Shown here: in pieces, positions 32,158 to 42,638 of the stretch
Layout: each line of letters begins with the position of its first letter
Numbering within the stretch: position 1 is the first letter of the stretch
Source: Seminavis robusta
Taxonomy: Eukaryota; Bacillariophyta; Bacillariophyceae; Naviculales; Naviculaceae
NCBI GenBank assembly: GCA_903772945.1
Contig: CAICTM010000281.1
Coordinates: 1 to 64,000, forward strand
Direction of reading: 5' to 3'
Length of the DNA: 64,000 bases
Notes under the pieces: model-generated
Database searches by the model: none
Seen by the model: only the letters and a program-made list of their open reading frames with translations
What the model was told of the DNA's origin: nothing
Position numbers and translations under genes: made by a program

Positions 32158-32411
32158 GTTGGGTTTGGTTGGTTGGTTGCTTGTGAAGAGCTCTCTGTTT
32201 TGTGGGGGGTGTGTCACATGCTACGCTGGACCTCCGTGGGAATGCTTTCTTGGTTTGTTCGCCTTTTGAAGAACTGTGGCTGGTTTGATTTGATTGGTGG
32301 AATTGAATTGGTGCGATGGTGAATACTCTTGCCACGTCATACTACCGTCCACACCCAGCAGAGCTGGTACGACTGTAGGTGTAGACAGGGGGTAGAGAGC
32401 ACTACATACAG
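32158..32411. other. 5' flank of the Hv1-like gene
   Basis: Upstream of the Hv1-like ATG. The frame is open from a GTG at 32217, but the extension has no domain. Nothing else seen. Confidence 0.4.
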
Positions 32412-32585
32412 CCTGTGCATATGAACAGGATTTTTAGAGAGCCAGCCTGCAGTCAAATTTTGGCCTGGCAGGCGACGCGATTCCTGTGCAATTGTACAGG
32501 CGACGTGATTCCTGTGCAATTGTACAGGATCGACATGATTCCTGTGCAATTGTACAGGATCCGACCTCCTGTTCAATTGCACAGG
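32412..32585. repeat. Array of 18-bp palindromes (CCTGTGCAATTGTACAGG)
   Basis: Near-perfect palindromes occur at 32483-32500, 32511-32528, 32541-32558 and 32568-32585 (last one cctgttcaattgcacagg), at 27-30 bp spacing with GATT/CGAC spacers. A looser copy (cctgtgcatatgaacagg) lies at 32412-32429. It could be a protein-binding array, a hairpin cluster, or repeat remnants. Confidence 0.85.
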
Positions 32586-33243
32586 AAATCAGATGTGCTT
32601 GCTGGTTGAAGGCAGCAATATCTTTTGATTTCCCGAAACCCCTGAGTCGTACAACAAAACCAGAAGCACGACAAGCGTTGACAAAATATGGTGCAAGCGT
32701 TTTAGTGCAAGCGTTTTAGTGCGAAACTCAGCAGTATTGGTGGAGATTTCCTTTGGGAGCCAGTGCACAACTATGCATCCACGAACTCTCCATGCTTCGA
32801 AACGTGGATATGTTGTGCGGGAAGAGCTGGCCAGGTAGCTAGCTAGCTAGCTGAGCTGCTTGCTAGCTAGCTGTTCCTTAACCATCTACTACCGTACTAG
32901 CTAGTAGCTTGTGGCTAACGGCACTCGTTGGGCACAAAGAGCTCAGACCATGCACACTTACTCGTCAATTCAACACCTTTTCCCAACATGGAAGGGTTGG
33001 AAACAACGTGACCGTCACAAAATCACGACTGAAGTTGCGCCTCCTTGGGAAGAGTTCAGGTCCAAAGCCAAAAACGATGCCAGGTCTGTGTGCAGTTTTA
33101 GGGCACCACAGACCACATGCGGCACTACACTACATGTACCGTGTCGTGCTCAGTGCCTCTCTCTGTCCTTTTAACAATTGACCATTCATGTAGTTCTTCT
33201 TTAGTTGCGTGTTGTCTTCTCCAGAGCAACCATCATCATCATT
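32586..33243. other. Intergenic with CTAG repeats
   Basis: Contains a short direct repeat (gtgcaagcgttttagtgcaa) at about 32690-32720 and (TAGC)n runs at 32833-32875. No gene recognised. Confidence 0.45.
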
Positions 33244-34542
33244 ATGTTGGGGCGACATCACAACAAGCAAGCGCTGAAAGAGGTAGCGATGCCAAGGTTG
33301 ACTAACGTTGACGATGTCGGATGGCTTCCGTGGCAGCAGCCGTGGTTTGTCTTTGGTGTCGTCCATGACTTTGGTCGCCTTCTACAAAAGCTCTCTCAAC
33401 GAATTGTGTCCTCACAGTACATACGACAAGGCAAAGAAGATCCGGAAAAGCTCTCCAATGAAGTTGCCTTGCGTTGCTTCCAAGACGTGATTGATGACAT
33501 GGTTTCCCTTGAATCCAACCTAAAACAGGAATATGGCTCGAGCGCAAGGTCTTGCAAGAGTCACACGCGAGACAGCATATTGATAACCAGTCACTTTTTG
33601 AAGGGGAAACTATCGTTGATGAAAGTTGGCATGAAAGGAAGGCAGCTTCGAGTGGCGAAAAAACAACTTTCTGCTGTGCTTCGGTTGGAAAGTTCGGCCA
33701 AATATCTCCAAGAGTCCATAGAGGAAAGATTCGAACTTCAACACTGCCCGCCGGACGCCGCCACCAGAAGCGATTCCCTTGTGTTGGCTGAGTGCATCGC
33801 CCGTGTAGCGGTTGACTGCCTTGGCAGCGGACAGCGCCAAGATCTCGCCACGAACCTAATGTACATGTCGCTACGCATCTATCAGAGGCTTGACTCCCAC
33901 ACACCGGTCGTGGACTTGGCAGTCGCCCACATCAATATGGCACACGCATTTTGGAGCGTCGGAATGCTAGACCGAGGCCGAGAAATGTGCCGGAAGGCTT
34001 TGGCCTTATTACTAGCAGCAGAAGCCCAAGACACAGCCAGGGCCCAAAAGGACTACATGGAAACCTTGGCGAAGTGCTACCGATTCTTAGGACACACGTC
34101 TCGTGATGATGCTGCCGCTCTGTCGTACTATCAACTAGAGTTGGAAATTCACGAGAAGCAGCGCTGGTCTGGCGAGACGACCGCAGCCGTTCATGTGGAG
34201 ATTGCCGCGTGCCTTTGTTCGACAAGTCCGGAGCGTTCCCTCCAACACAGCGAACAAGCTTTGCTGCTGACCCAATGTAGCCTTCGCACAGTTGACATTT
34301 ACATAAACATGGCAGCGGCACTGGCACTTGCGGAGCGTAAGGTGGAAGCAAGAAAGTACCTGCTCCAAGCTAAGGAAATGACTGAGGAAATGATACGGTT
34401 GGACGAAAGCGAGAGCAGCGATGAAGAGACTCAAATGCGTGCGACTCGACAGATGCTCTCCATTTGTGGCAGTTTGGGTCGTCTTGATGATGAGGATGGG
34501 GAACCTTTTGGCCTTCCATTGGAAAATGGTTCCCGTGAATGA
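33244..34542 (+). CDS. TPR-like helical repeat protein, unknown function
   Basis: A 432-residue protein with no intron, starting at the ATG at 33244 (frame open from a TTG at 33205). No signal peptide or membrane segment. The sequence is almost wholly alpha-helical. The second half has TPR-like pairs: VDLAVAHINMAHAFWSVGML, RAQKDYMETLAKCYRFLGHT, TAAVHVEIAACLCSTSPERS and TVDIYINMAAALALAERKVE, each about 40 residues apart. TPR arrays bind protein partners. The acidic C-terminus (ESESSDEE) is probably disordered. No specific partner can be named. Confidence 0.75.
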   Translation: MLGRHHNKQALKEVAMPRLTNVDDVGWLPWQQPWFVFGVVHDFGRLLQKLSQRIVSSQYIRQGKEDPEKLSNEVALRCFQDVIDDMVSLESNLKQEYGSSARSCKSHTRDSILITSHFLKGKLSLMKVGMKGRQLRVAKKQLSAVLRLESSAKYLQESIEERFELQHCPPDAATRSDSLVLAECIARVAVDCLGSGQRQDLATNLMYMSLRIYQRLDSHTPVVDLAVAHINMAHAFWSVGMLDRGREMCRKALALLLAAEAQDTARAQKDYMETLAKCYRFLGHTSRDDAAALSYYQLELEIHEKQRWSGETTAAVHVEIAACLCSTSPERSLQHSEQALLLTQCSLRTVDIYINMAAALALAERKVEARKYLLQAKEMTEEMIRLDESESSDEETQMRATRQMLSICGSLGRLDDEDGEPFGLPLENGSRE

Positions 34543-35130
34543 AATCCTCTGCACCGTCGCCGTGTAAGCTTGTGAACGCTAGCTAGGAACGATGAACTAT
34601 GCGCGTCCGCTAGCTAGCAATAGATTAATGAGATGAGATATCTATAGTAGGAGTCAAAGGTACCCTACCCAAGGGACGTCATCTCTGCAGTTTACTGGAT
34701 CTGCCATACTTCCAAGATTGGTGATGAGAGTACCGTTCAGCTATTGGAGGCTTTCCGAAACGTGGATATTTTGTTTTCGCTAATCCTTCACGGTTTTCCG
34801 AGCTTTAAAAAGCACAGCCAAGTTTTCTGGTTGGCACCATTGTGACGTTGTTGATTGTGATGCCTGATTTTCATGGCTGATGGCATGGCCGCAACGAAGA
34901 AAAGGACGGATGTCAGGAGGAAGTTGGTTGCATTGCTACTTGGCGGGTCACTCTACCGGTAGAGAGTATTATCAGAGTAGCAGTGGATAGCAACTGTGCT
35001 CAAGGTTTGGTTGCCACGACAAAATCTTCAGGGTGGCAATTGAGAAGGTGAAGTCTCGTAGCAATCGAATTCTGCCCAACCGAAAAGGGATACGTATCTG
35101 AGCTCATTATTTCGGAACCATTCAGCAAAG
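34543..35130. other. Intergenic, no gene seen
   Basis: Contains CTAGCTAG motifs and a short TACCGGTAGAG string near 34954. It must hold the promoter of the FKBP gene. Confidence 0.45.
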
Positions 35131-35946
35131 ATGCCAACTCTACCAACTATTCTATTGGCAATCTACCTTGCATTTCCTACGGTTTCTGGCTTTGTCACGA
35201 CGACAGTGGCAAGCCCCAGAGTGTCGCTGTTACAAGCACGCACACGAACTGCATTCGACATCGATACTGAGAACCCAAACCTGGAAGATGTCACTGTCAG
35301 TCGTAGAAATTGGTTATCATCTACCATGATCACTGCAGCTGCAGCTTGTACAACTGCAGCATTGTCACCACCCACCAACGCTGTCGTAGCGCCTTCGTCT
35401 CCAAAAAAGCGATGTACGGATATTGAAAGTTGTCGAGAACTTGGGGATGAAAAGATTGCTCAAGACCTGAAGGAAAACCCAGTGACACGCCTTCCTTCAG
35501 GAACACGCTACAAAATCATCAAGCCTGGAGTTGGCGCGGAGACCGTTCAAGAGGGATCCTCTATCGACCTAATCTTCTCGCTGTCTCGAGCCGGTGGACA
35601 GTATATGTACAGTCAGGGATTTGGGTATGAGCTTGTGGAAGAGATGGGGACCTTAGTCAAGGACTCGGAAGGACTGGATAATTTAAGAGTGATGGTTGGA
35701 TCGCACCAGCAGGTACCCATTGGGATTGAACAATCGCTGCTAGGTATGAAGCGAGGAGAACGTCGACGGGTCGAATTGACGCCCAACGTAGGCCTTGCAA
35801 CTTCCAATTGGGAACCAGCACCTAAAACAGCAGCCGGGAAACAATCGGTGCGAGCCTACCAGAGAGTTCTAGATGGATTTGGATCTCAGCCGCCCTTCCC
35901 AGCTCCCACCATTTGGGATATTGAAGTGACACGAATTCGCAACTAG
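35131..35946 (+). CDS. FKBP-type peptidyl-prolyl isomerase, thylakoid-lumen type
   Basis: A 271-residue, single-exon protein. Residues 1-20 are a signal peptide ending TVSGFV (Phe at the plastid import site). A second block, SRRNWLSSTMITAAAACTTA followed by a TNAVVA site, looks like a twin-arginine thylakoid signal. The FKBP domain follows from about residue 115: RLPSGTRYKIIKPGVGAET, GSSIDLIFSLSRAGG, IGIEQSLLGMKRGERRRVEL, and the final WDIEVTRI strand. It resembles the lumenal FKBP group of plants. Some active-site aromatics appear altered, so isomerase activity may be weak (inference). Confidence 0.87.
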   Translation: MPTLPTILLAIYLAFPTVSGFVTTTVASPRVSLLQARTRTAFDIDTENPNLEDVTVSRRNWLSSTMITAAAACTTAALSPPTNAVVAPSSPKKRCTDIESCRELGDEKIAQDLKENPVTRLPSGTRYKIIKPGVGAETVQEGSSIDLIFSLSRAGGQYMYSQGFGYELVEEMGTLVKDSEGLDNLRVMVGSHQQVPIGIEQSLLGMKRGERRRVELTPNVGLATSNWEPAPKTAAGKQSVRAYQRVLDGFGSQPPFPAPTIWDIEVTRIRN

Positions 35947-36175
35947 TCAACCTAGTATCGATGTAGCCAGCAAGCTATTGCAGTTCATTACATGCAGCAC
36001 CCCCCGCAGTAAAGACAGAGACGTGATGTGTATACTGTAGTTGATGGCAGCCAACTGCACTACTAAAGTTAAAAAGAGCACGCCTGAGGAAGAGAGGAGA
36101 AGGTTGCGGCAGGGAGAACAAACTACAGATCGCAAAATACTCTACTAGCTATGCAAGGAACTCCAAAGAGAAAGC

Positions 36176-36694
36176 ATGGGTGCAGGTCCCACAACAGGAT
36201 CTAGCCTTGGACCCTCTCCATGCCGCACTCCTGGTGCCTGTACGAGCAACAGGACCACGAATCCAACACCTTGGCTACCGGTAGCTAGCATCAGGCATCA
36301 GGTCCTATTCCAGGACCAAAACCCGGACACACTCACAAGGCCAACACCTGGACCTGCTTCTGGCCCTATTCCAGGATCAACTTCTGCATCAACACCTTAT
36401 TGTTTTATAGGAAACCTGCCAACTCCTAGCAAATGCCCGTATCCTTGCTGCTGGAACTGTGTCCAGGACCCGCTTCCTGCATTTGCAACACGAGTTCCAC
36501 CGCCTGGCCTTATGCTGGTCCAGCCAGAAACCAACTCCTGGCCCAACCCCTCCATCTACTACATCGTCCTGGCCGAACCCCTCAGCCCGGTCTGCCTCGG
36601 GGTATTGGTGATACTATCACCATATCACCATTCTGTCTGCTGTTGTCTTGGGGTTGCCTGTGACCGTCGCTCGACAGGACGACGACTCGACTGA
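36176..36694 (+). other. Proline/threonine-rich degenerate stretch
   Basis: An open frame of 172 codons encodes repeated TPGP/PGPTPGP-like strings without signal peptide or domain. A related motif (PGPTPNPGPLP) appears at 55160-55200. Most likely low-complexity repeat DNA rather than a gene. Confidence 0.4.
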
Positions 36695-36761
36695 GTGACG
36701 AGTCGAGTCACCCGGCTTGATATCATGATATGATGTTATGTTCACTCGTTCACTCTTACAG

Positions 36762-36881
36762 GCAGCTTCGATTTTATTGATTCAAACGCGCGCCACTCTT
36801 TTCAGTACACTTCTACACGAGCTCTCGTAGAACTGTAGCAGAAATGCCGGCACGCGTTTGAATCAACAAAATCGAAGCTGC
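36762..36881. repeat. 120-bp long inverted repeat (hairpin)
   Basis: The arm at 36762-36790 and the reverse complement of 36853-36881 match at 28 of 29 positions (gcagcttcgatttt..). The central part is itself partly palindromic (ctacacgagctctcgtag). The whole 120 bp can fold into one long hairpin. It could be a MITE-like element, a small-RNA precursor or a cruciform. Confidence 0.85.
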
Positions 36882-37332
36882 TCGTACTAGTACTGTCTCA
36901 GTTGGGATAGCCTGTTCTCGTTGCTACTAGGTACTGTAGTATTAATAGTTAGGTTAAATATTAAATCTCAGCCCCATCGGAGAATTTTATCTTAAATCCT
37001 TGGTCATTCTGCGTAATAAAGGAGTACTCCATTTAAAGATGGAGTATGGAGGGATGCTCCTGCTCCTGCCTTTTCTTTCTCCTTTGTTCATCACGCAATA
37101 TCGCAATCAACTCACCACTCACCGCTCTCATGTGCATGTGCCCTGTGCCATAGACATCGCTACCGGTACCGCCACCGATACCACACCTCTATCGCCACCG
37201 CTTTTACAGAGCTACCGGTAGCCAGCTTGGAAGCAGAAAAGTCTAGCTAGTCGGTACCTGGTACCGGTACTAGTAGGAGGAAACCACAAGCGGCACGTCT
37301 CGATTCTCGAACACAATCCAGACATCCAGACC
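36882..37332. other. 5' flank of the CRAL-TRIO-like gene
   Basis: Contains palindromic GGTACCTGGTACCGGTAC at 37252-37269, about 60 bases before the ATG, and ACCGGTACC at about 37163-37171. No gene. Confidence 0.4.
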
Positions 37333-38268
37333 ATGGCTGAGCTTCAAGGAATGGCGGGGGTAGCAGAGCAACCCGGACGGCACGGTCAGCCGGAGGATGG
37401 GATGGCCTGCCTTCCTGAGCACGTTCGACACATGCTCCACGAACCAATCAACATGGCACTCAATGACCACGAGATTCGTCGGGCTTGGCAGATCAAACGA
37501 GCCGTCGAAGCCAACGAGGAACTTCAAAACCTGACGGATTTTGAGTACGCGCACTATGCTCTCGGAACATCATCGCGGCAGAATGGAGACGAACCCATTG
37601 AGCAAGTATTGCATAGGATCTACATGATGCAATGCTTTCGAGAAGAGTACAATGTGAAAGATTCTCTAGAAGAGGGGATTCAAGTCCTCCATGATTTCAC
37701 AATACAACATCGAGGTGTCACTCTTTCTGTGGAGTTTCTCCCCGAGGGGCGTAACTTTATCAGCGTCGAAGATCTGGCCAAGCTGTACCCAGCCAGAGAT
37801 ATGGCCACTCCGGATCAGGTTCGAGTCTACATGGCAGGCATGTACTACAAGAATCACGCCAAAATGCCATTCTTCTTCGCCATTCGGGATGGTTGCACGG
37901 CGGTGTGCGAGTGTGATTCCATGACGTGGGATAACTACGAGCATGTTGCCTTTGAACGTCTCAACGAACAACTTGTCAAGTGGTATCCCAAAAAGAATAA
38001 GGACTTGTTTTTTGTCAATACCCCATCGGTCATGAACTTTGTGTGGGGTATCTGGAAACGAATGCTCAACCAAAATCACAAAGAAACCTTCCATTTGGGT
38101 CAGCGCTTTGAGGCTGTCGATGACAGGAGGCTTGACTCTCTGTATTGCATCCCCAATGAAGAAGCGGCCCGTCGCAATGTCCTTCGCAAGTCTTTTGCAT
38201 TTCTGCAGCTGCGATACAAGAATCAAAAGGAGTACAGGCTGCCTGCCTTGCCAGAGGAAGGAGCATAA
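37333..38268 (+). CDS. CRAL-TRIO (Sec14-like) lipid-binding domain protein, probable
   Basis: A 311-residue, single-exon protein. An N-terminal helical region (about 25-110) is followed by the likely lipid-binding domain. This has the strand MPFFFAIRDGCTAVCECDSM, the helix NYEHVAFERLNEQLVKWYP, then KDLFFVNTPSVMNFVWGIWK. The last motif matches the Sec14 pattern of a strand ending in N-x-P followed by a helix gate. No signal peptide or membrane segment, so it is probably cytosolic. Sec14-like proteins exchange or present phospholipids or other hydrophobic ligands. The fold call rests on pattern only. Confidence 0.6.
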   Translation: MAELQGMAGVAEQPGRHGQPEDGMACLPEHVRHMLHEPINMALNDHEIRRAWQIKRAVEANEELQNLTDFEYAHYALGTSSRQNGDEPIEQVLHRIYMMQCFREEYNVKDSLEEGIQVLHDFTIQHRGVTLSVEFLPEGRNFISVEDLAKLYPARDMATPDQVRVYMAGMYYKNHAKMPFFFAIRDGCTAVCECDSMTWDNYEHVAFERLNEQLVKWYPKKNKDLFFVNTPSVMNFVWGIWKRMLNQNHKETFHLGQRFEAVDDRRLDSLYCIPNEEAARRNVLRKSFAFLQLRYKNQKEYRLPALPEEGA

Positions 38269-38442
38269 ATAAATTGCAATGCATTAGCATGATGTTTGCT
38301 TTGGCAGCATAGATCAAGTCGCTAGCTCTAAGATAATACTACCGTACAGTAAATCTATCTGAGGTTGTGTCTATCATTGGTTAGCTGGAAGGCAGCCACT
38401 GGACTTCGCCAACAAAAGAGAATGCCTTCTAAAGTACTGCCG

Positions 38443-39563
38443 TTACTCTGGACTCGAGATGGAGATGACAATTTTGCCTTTGGTTCTTCGGCTTTTCAAA
38501 CTCTTGTAGCCCTCCACTACTGAAGTCTCGGTCAAACCCTGGGAAGTGTTGATGAGTGGCTTTAACCCTGCCTTATCCAGGATCTCGATACCCAGCTGTA
38601 GTCCTGCATCGTGGAATTTTGGACCTACTACGATGCTTTGTTGAAGCTTGAATCCAAGGACGTTCCCGAAAGCCAACATTTTGGCTCCCTTCAAAATCGG
38701 AGTATTCAGCAGGATGTAGGGAGAAGCAGTATTTGCCTCGTTGGAAAGCAGTGCCAATACAAGTGGATTGTCGCAATAATCTTCTCCAACGCCGCCACTG
38801 GCAGATGCTGCATCGTAGATGACATCTACTTTGCCAGCATTCTCCTTCAAGAAGGTGTCCATTTGATCCTGGTCATCATAGGGCACAATCTCCGTGGCCC
38901 CGTGCGTTCGGCACAAGTCGGCATTTTTGCTAGAGCAAATTCCAATAACACGAGGAATTGTCAAGCCTTTGGCCAACTGTAGAGCCGTGAGTCCGCATCC
39001 CCCACTGGATCCAATCACAAGAAGGGACGAAATGAGCGGTTTGTCGGGCATGGATAAGTCTTCCGGCAACATTCCCGCTGTTTGAAACCCTGCCAAGGCT
39101 GTCCCACAGGCTACCGGCAGCCCTGCACCTTCTTCCGGGGACCAATGAGCCGGAAGCTTGGTGACTCTGGACACGTCCGCAATGGTATACTCGGCCAAAG
39201 AACCCGCACCCGTGCCAACTACCACATCCCCCACTTTCAAGTCTCCACTATAACTGGGAGGTAATTCCACAATCGTCCCACAGAGGTCCGATCCAAAAAC
39301 ACTCCCCAGAACCAGTTTGGGCAATTTGTAATCCTAAACGAAAAGGGAAAAAGCTTAGCACTGTTGTGGACACGGAAAGAAAGATTTGTTTCAATGACAA
39401 GACATACCACTGGATTCAAGGCAGCCGCATGAACCTTCAACAGAACTTTATCGGGTTGACCGCACAATGCAGGAGTCGGAAACTCGTCATCAAAGCTCAA
39501 TGTAAAGCCTGTCCACCCTGATCGAACGGCCGCCTTCATGGTAGATGGGAGTGGTAATGTCAT
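38443..39563 (-). CDS. Medium-chain dehydrogenase/reductase, quinone-oxidoreductase-like (two exons)
   Basis: Exons 39563-39408 and 39333-38443; intron 39334-39407 (gtatgt..tag) is 74 bp. Spliced length is 348 residues. The GroES-like N-terminal half contains the family hallmark NPVDYK, formed exactly across the splice junction, and then FGSDLCGTIVE. The Rossmann half has VIGSSGGCGLTALQLAK (NAD(P)-binding glycine motif). The typical catalytic-zinc cysteine of alcohol dehydrogenases is not evident, which favours the NADPH:quinone reductase or enoyl reductase branch. No targeting peptide, so probably cytosolic. The substrate is unknown. Confidence 0.88.
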
Positions 39564-40496
39564 GGTGAATGCTGGAGATCAAGGACGATGAAGCAACGAA
39601 GTGGATCCAACTTCCTAGACTTCCACAAGGTTTGAGGTTTGAGGTCAAAGAGAATGCAGCCAAGAGCTGGTAACTAACGACAACTCTAACGACCGTGAAA
39701 GTAGCCGTTGTTTCATTCGTTTCGATCGCGGAGTAGAGGTGCGTTAAGTATCTTTTGCACCCTTTAAATCTCTCTACGCTACCCTCGGTGGGCGATGCTC
39801 GGCATCTCACAGACTACTCTTCCATGTTGCAACCCTCAGAAATTATTCCCAGCCTTCCCTGTACTGGCAGTAATGTCGCTGCCGTACCGCTGGAACCTCA
39901 TGAACTGCAATAGACTACTTCCGGTACATGTACTCTACTAGTATATCAAAGGGTTGTACAAGTAGTTTTAGCCTCATCTATTCTACGGCGAAATCTGTCA
40001 AACTTGGACACCGCACCAGAATGCTTTGTACTCATTGCAGGCACCACCATTGGAACATTGCGCTCATCTTAGCTCCATCCTACAGAGAAAGTCAATGGTA
40101 TGATATCGTACCGGTACGATGTAGCTTGTTTTTCTCTCCATCGCTACGTAGCTACCGTACTAGTAGCTACTAGTAGCAGTAGCGCATCCGCAATCTCTAC
40201 CGTGCACGTGCACATCATTCTGATTGAATGCACATGAAACGTGAAGGAACCATCACTCAAAGACTTAAAGAGAGAACATCAATCGCCAGCACTTCAAAGT
40301 TGAAACCCAGAATTTAGAGGGAATGAGTCGAATCAGTCGAGTGCAATCTGGCTACATCAACAATAAGCTTCTCTTGATTTTCTTTGACAGAACAAACACT
40401 TCTCCTCGCTGACGAACTAGTTCATTATTCTTGTGTTGGTCCTTTTTAGTTAGTAGTTTGACCTCCCCAATCAATTCTGATTTGACAGACAGACAA
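39564..40496. other. Divergent intergenic region, no gene seen
   Basis: Between the oxidoreductase (leftward) and the two-exon membrane protein (rightward). Contains a GTACCGGTACGATG string at about 40107-40120 and CTACTAGTAG palindromes near 40150-40175. Confidence 0.45.
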
Positions 40497-42246
40497 ATGC
40501 GCTCTGACAACCCAAGCAACAGCATGACAAGTCTTTGGACTCAGGTCTTTCATGACGAAGACACGCTGACGGAGGGAGACTCGGTCGAAGAGAATTTGTT
40601 GCGTTTGGAACAGGATCTTCGCCAGTTGTCACCGTCCGTTGTGGCAGCGACAGAAGAGACCATGGAGAAAATCGATGAAGCTATTCATGACATTGGAGAC
40701 TTGAGGATGGGGACGCTGATCATTCCAGACGAAGACCTGGTGGAGGATGATGATGATGACACTGAAGAAGAAGAGAAGGCTTTGATTCGTGACCATCATC
40801 AGCCGGCAGATGAGATTCGTGCGTGGACTCCATTTTGGTGTAACAATGGCGGCGTTGCGCCTGAACCGGAAGAAGAAAGAGAAGAAGCAGAGGCTGCTGC
40901 CGCTGCTACAGAAGAGGAGGCTCCTCGTCTCGAAGAGGATTCGACGGAGGGTGACGGAGAACCAACGAGAACCTTGGGGGCACGTTTCAAGGAATTGATG
41001 GTAGGATTTGTTACTATTCTTGGGAATTGTGTTGGAGCTATCGTCAATGGGATCTGCTACTGCTGCAACCAAATCAAGGCGGGTGTCTCCTACAGCTGCT
41101 CTTTTGTTCTGGCGGCAGTCCTGGCCTCGTGGAATAACACTCTGATGTTCTTCCGCAGCTTGAAGGGGCATATCGAAGAAGGCGTCACTTCCACGCAAAC
41201 GTCTGCCCGCGAGTGGACTCATCAAGCCAAGGAGAGTCTGTTTGTTCCCTCTCAAACTATGCTACAAGCATTGTGTGGAGGACTCTTCTTGGGAATGGTG
41301 GCGGCGATTCTCATGGGACATCGAACACCCCAAGTTCCGTCTCCCAAGGAAGATTTGAGAGAATTTGTGACTTTTGAGAAAGCTCACAATGTCGTCGACC
41401 TGAAGCAGATTGAAGACCTCAATACCGAGGCGTTTCGCACTTATGCCCGATCGACCTGCGTGGATGCCGCTACCTTTGAACAAGCTCATGAAGCTCTCTC
41501 CATGGGGCTCTATGGAGTTCCGGATTCGGTTCGAAATGATGTTGTGCGAATGGCCATTATTGAGGGCGTCACACAAAAGAATTCGGTTCAGGATTCCAAC
41601 AGTGACTTTGTCAGCCAGGGTAAGGCTGAAGCATACATGGCATTTTGGTCCACCGTCTTCAACCCCCACGACAAACAGCAGGCCTACAAAACCTGTGTCA
41701 TGGTCACTGGGGTGGCACTAACCGTTGCCGAAACCATTGCTGAGTGGACCACCAAGGAGGAACGGTACCAGATTGGAATTGAGCCTTGTCATTGTGGTGA
41801 GTATCAAGCCGCCTTAAGTGGGATGATAGCCGTCTGCTGGCTATTGGTTGGATGGTCTCTCGCGATTCTGGTTTTGTTAACCTTTTTTGCTCGTTTCTCT
41901 AGGTTATCTCTACTGCGAGGAATGTCCTGTCTTTGACACTCGCCAGGTCCAGTGGCCTATTTTTGAACGACGCAGTTTGTCGTTGCAGAAACAAGAAGAG
42001 CTTCGCCGTTGGATGGTCGACCGAGCCATTCAATCCGCAGAACACCTGTTGCTGGGTGGCGGCGCTTCTAACAGGGCGCTTGGGAATGGAACGGATGGCA
42101 AGGCATGGAACCCTGTCAAAAGCATGACGTGGTCTGGAGAGTCCAATCGAGCCTTTTTTGGTCAAGAGTCTCATGTGCACGATCGTCCTCCTAAGAGGAC
42201 CGTCTACCCTAAAACCAAGGCGGAAGACGTCAAACAGGATCTTTAA
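40497..42246 (+). CDS. Unknown membrane protein with acidic N-terminus and CxC..CxxC cluster (two exons)
   Basis: Exons 40497-41796 and 41903-42246; intron 41797-41902 (gtgagt..tag). The product has 547 residues and I do not recognise the family. Residues 1-165 are acidic and probably disordered (DLVEDDDDDTEEEE, EPEEEREEAEAAAAA). A first hydrophobic region (FVTILGNCVGAIVNGICYCC) is followed by SCSFVLAAVLASW, then LQALCGGLFLGMVAAILMG. A helical region with no clear motif follows, then CHCGYLYCEECP, whose cysteines are brought together by splicing and could bind metal. The C-terminal 100 residues are hydrophilic. Without splicing the frame runs on through a hydrophobic stretch to 41936, giving a possible intron-retained isoform with an extra membrane segment. 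Confidence 0.7.
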
Positions 42247-42638
42247 ACTGGGATCCTACGCGCATAGAGAATGACTCAGTCGACTTATTCTGTTTCTTTT
42301 CTCCAACTCCTTGCATTGGATAGGACCGACAACCAAAGCAGAAAAACAACAAATCATTAGGTAGCAGAGTCATGGACGAACAACAAGGCAAAGAAGGAAC
42401 TTTTTTATATTGCAGGCTTTCTATCCTGGCTAAAAGGGGACACAACGGACAGATTCAACAAACATCTATATTTATTTAGTACACATTCACTTCCTACAAC
42501 ATTTTACCCCTTGTCTTTTTCTTCAGCTCTTGTCTTCTTTCCCGTTGGCGGACTCTTAGAAGTGTAGAGTCGATGGGTTTGCCCATCATTTTGTTGACGC
42601 CCATTCGCTAGTGCATACTAGTAGGGTTTCAACTTGCA
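42247..42638. other. Convergent intergenic region, no gene seen
   Basis: Shared 3' flank of two convergent genes. No features recognised. Confidence 0.45.

Noticed and set aside
32483-32585. CRISPR array
   Set aside because: Repeats are 18-bp palindromes with 9-12 bp similar spacers in a eukaryotic nuclear context; no cas-like genes.
36176-36694. Proline-rich protein gene
   Set aside because: Low-complexity, no start context, signal or domain, and a similar string recurs in another spacer.
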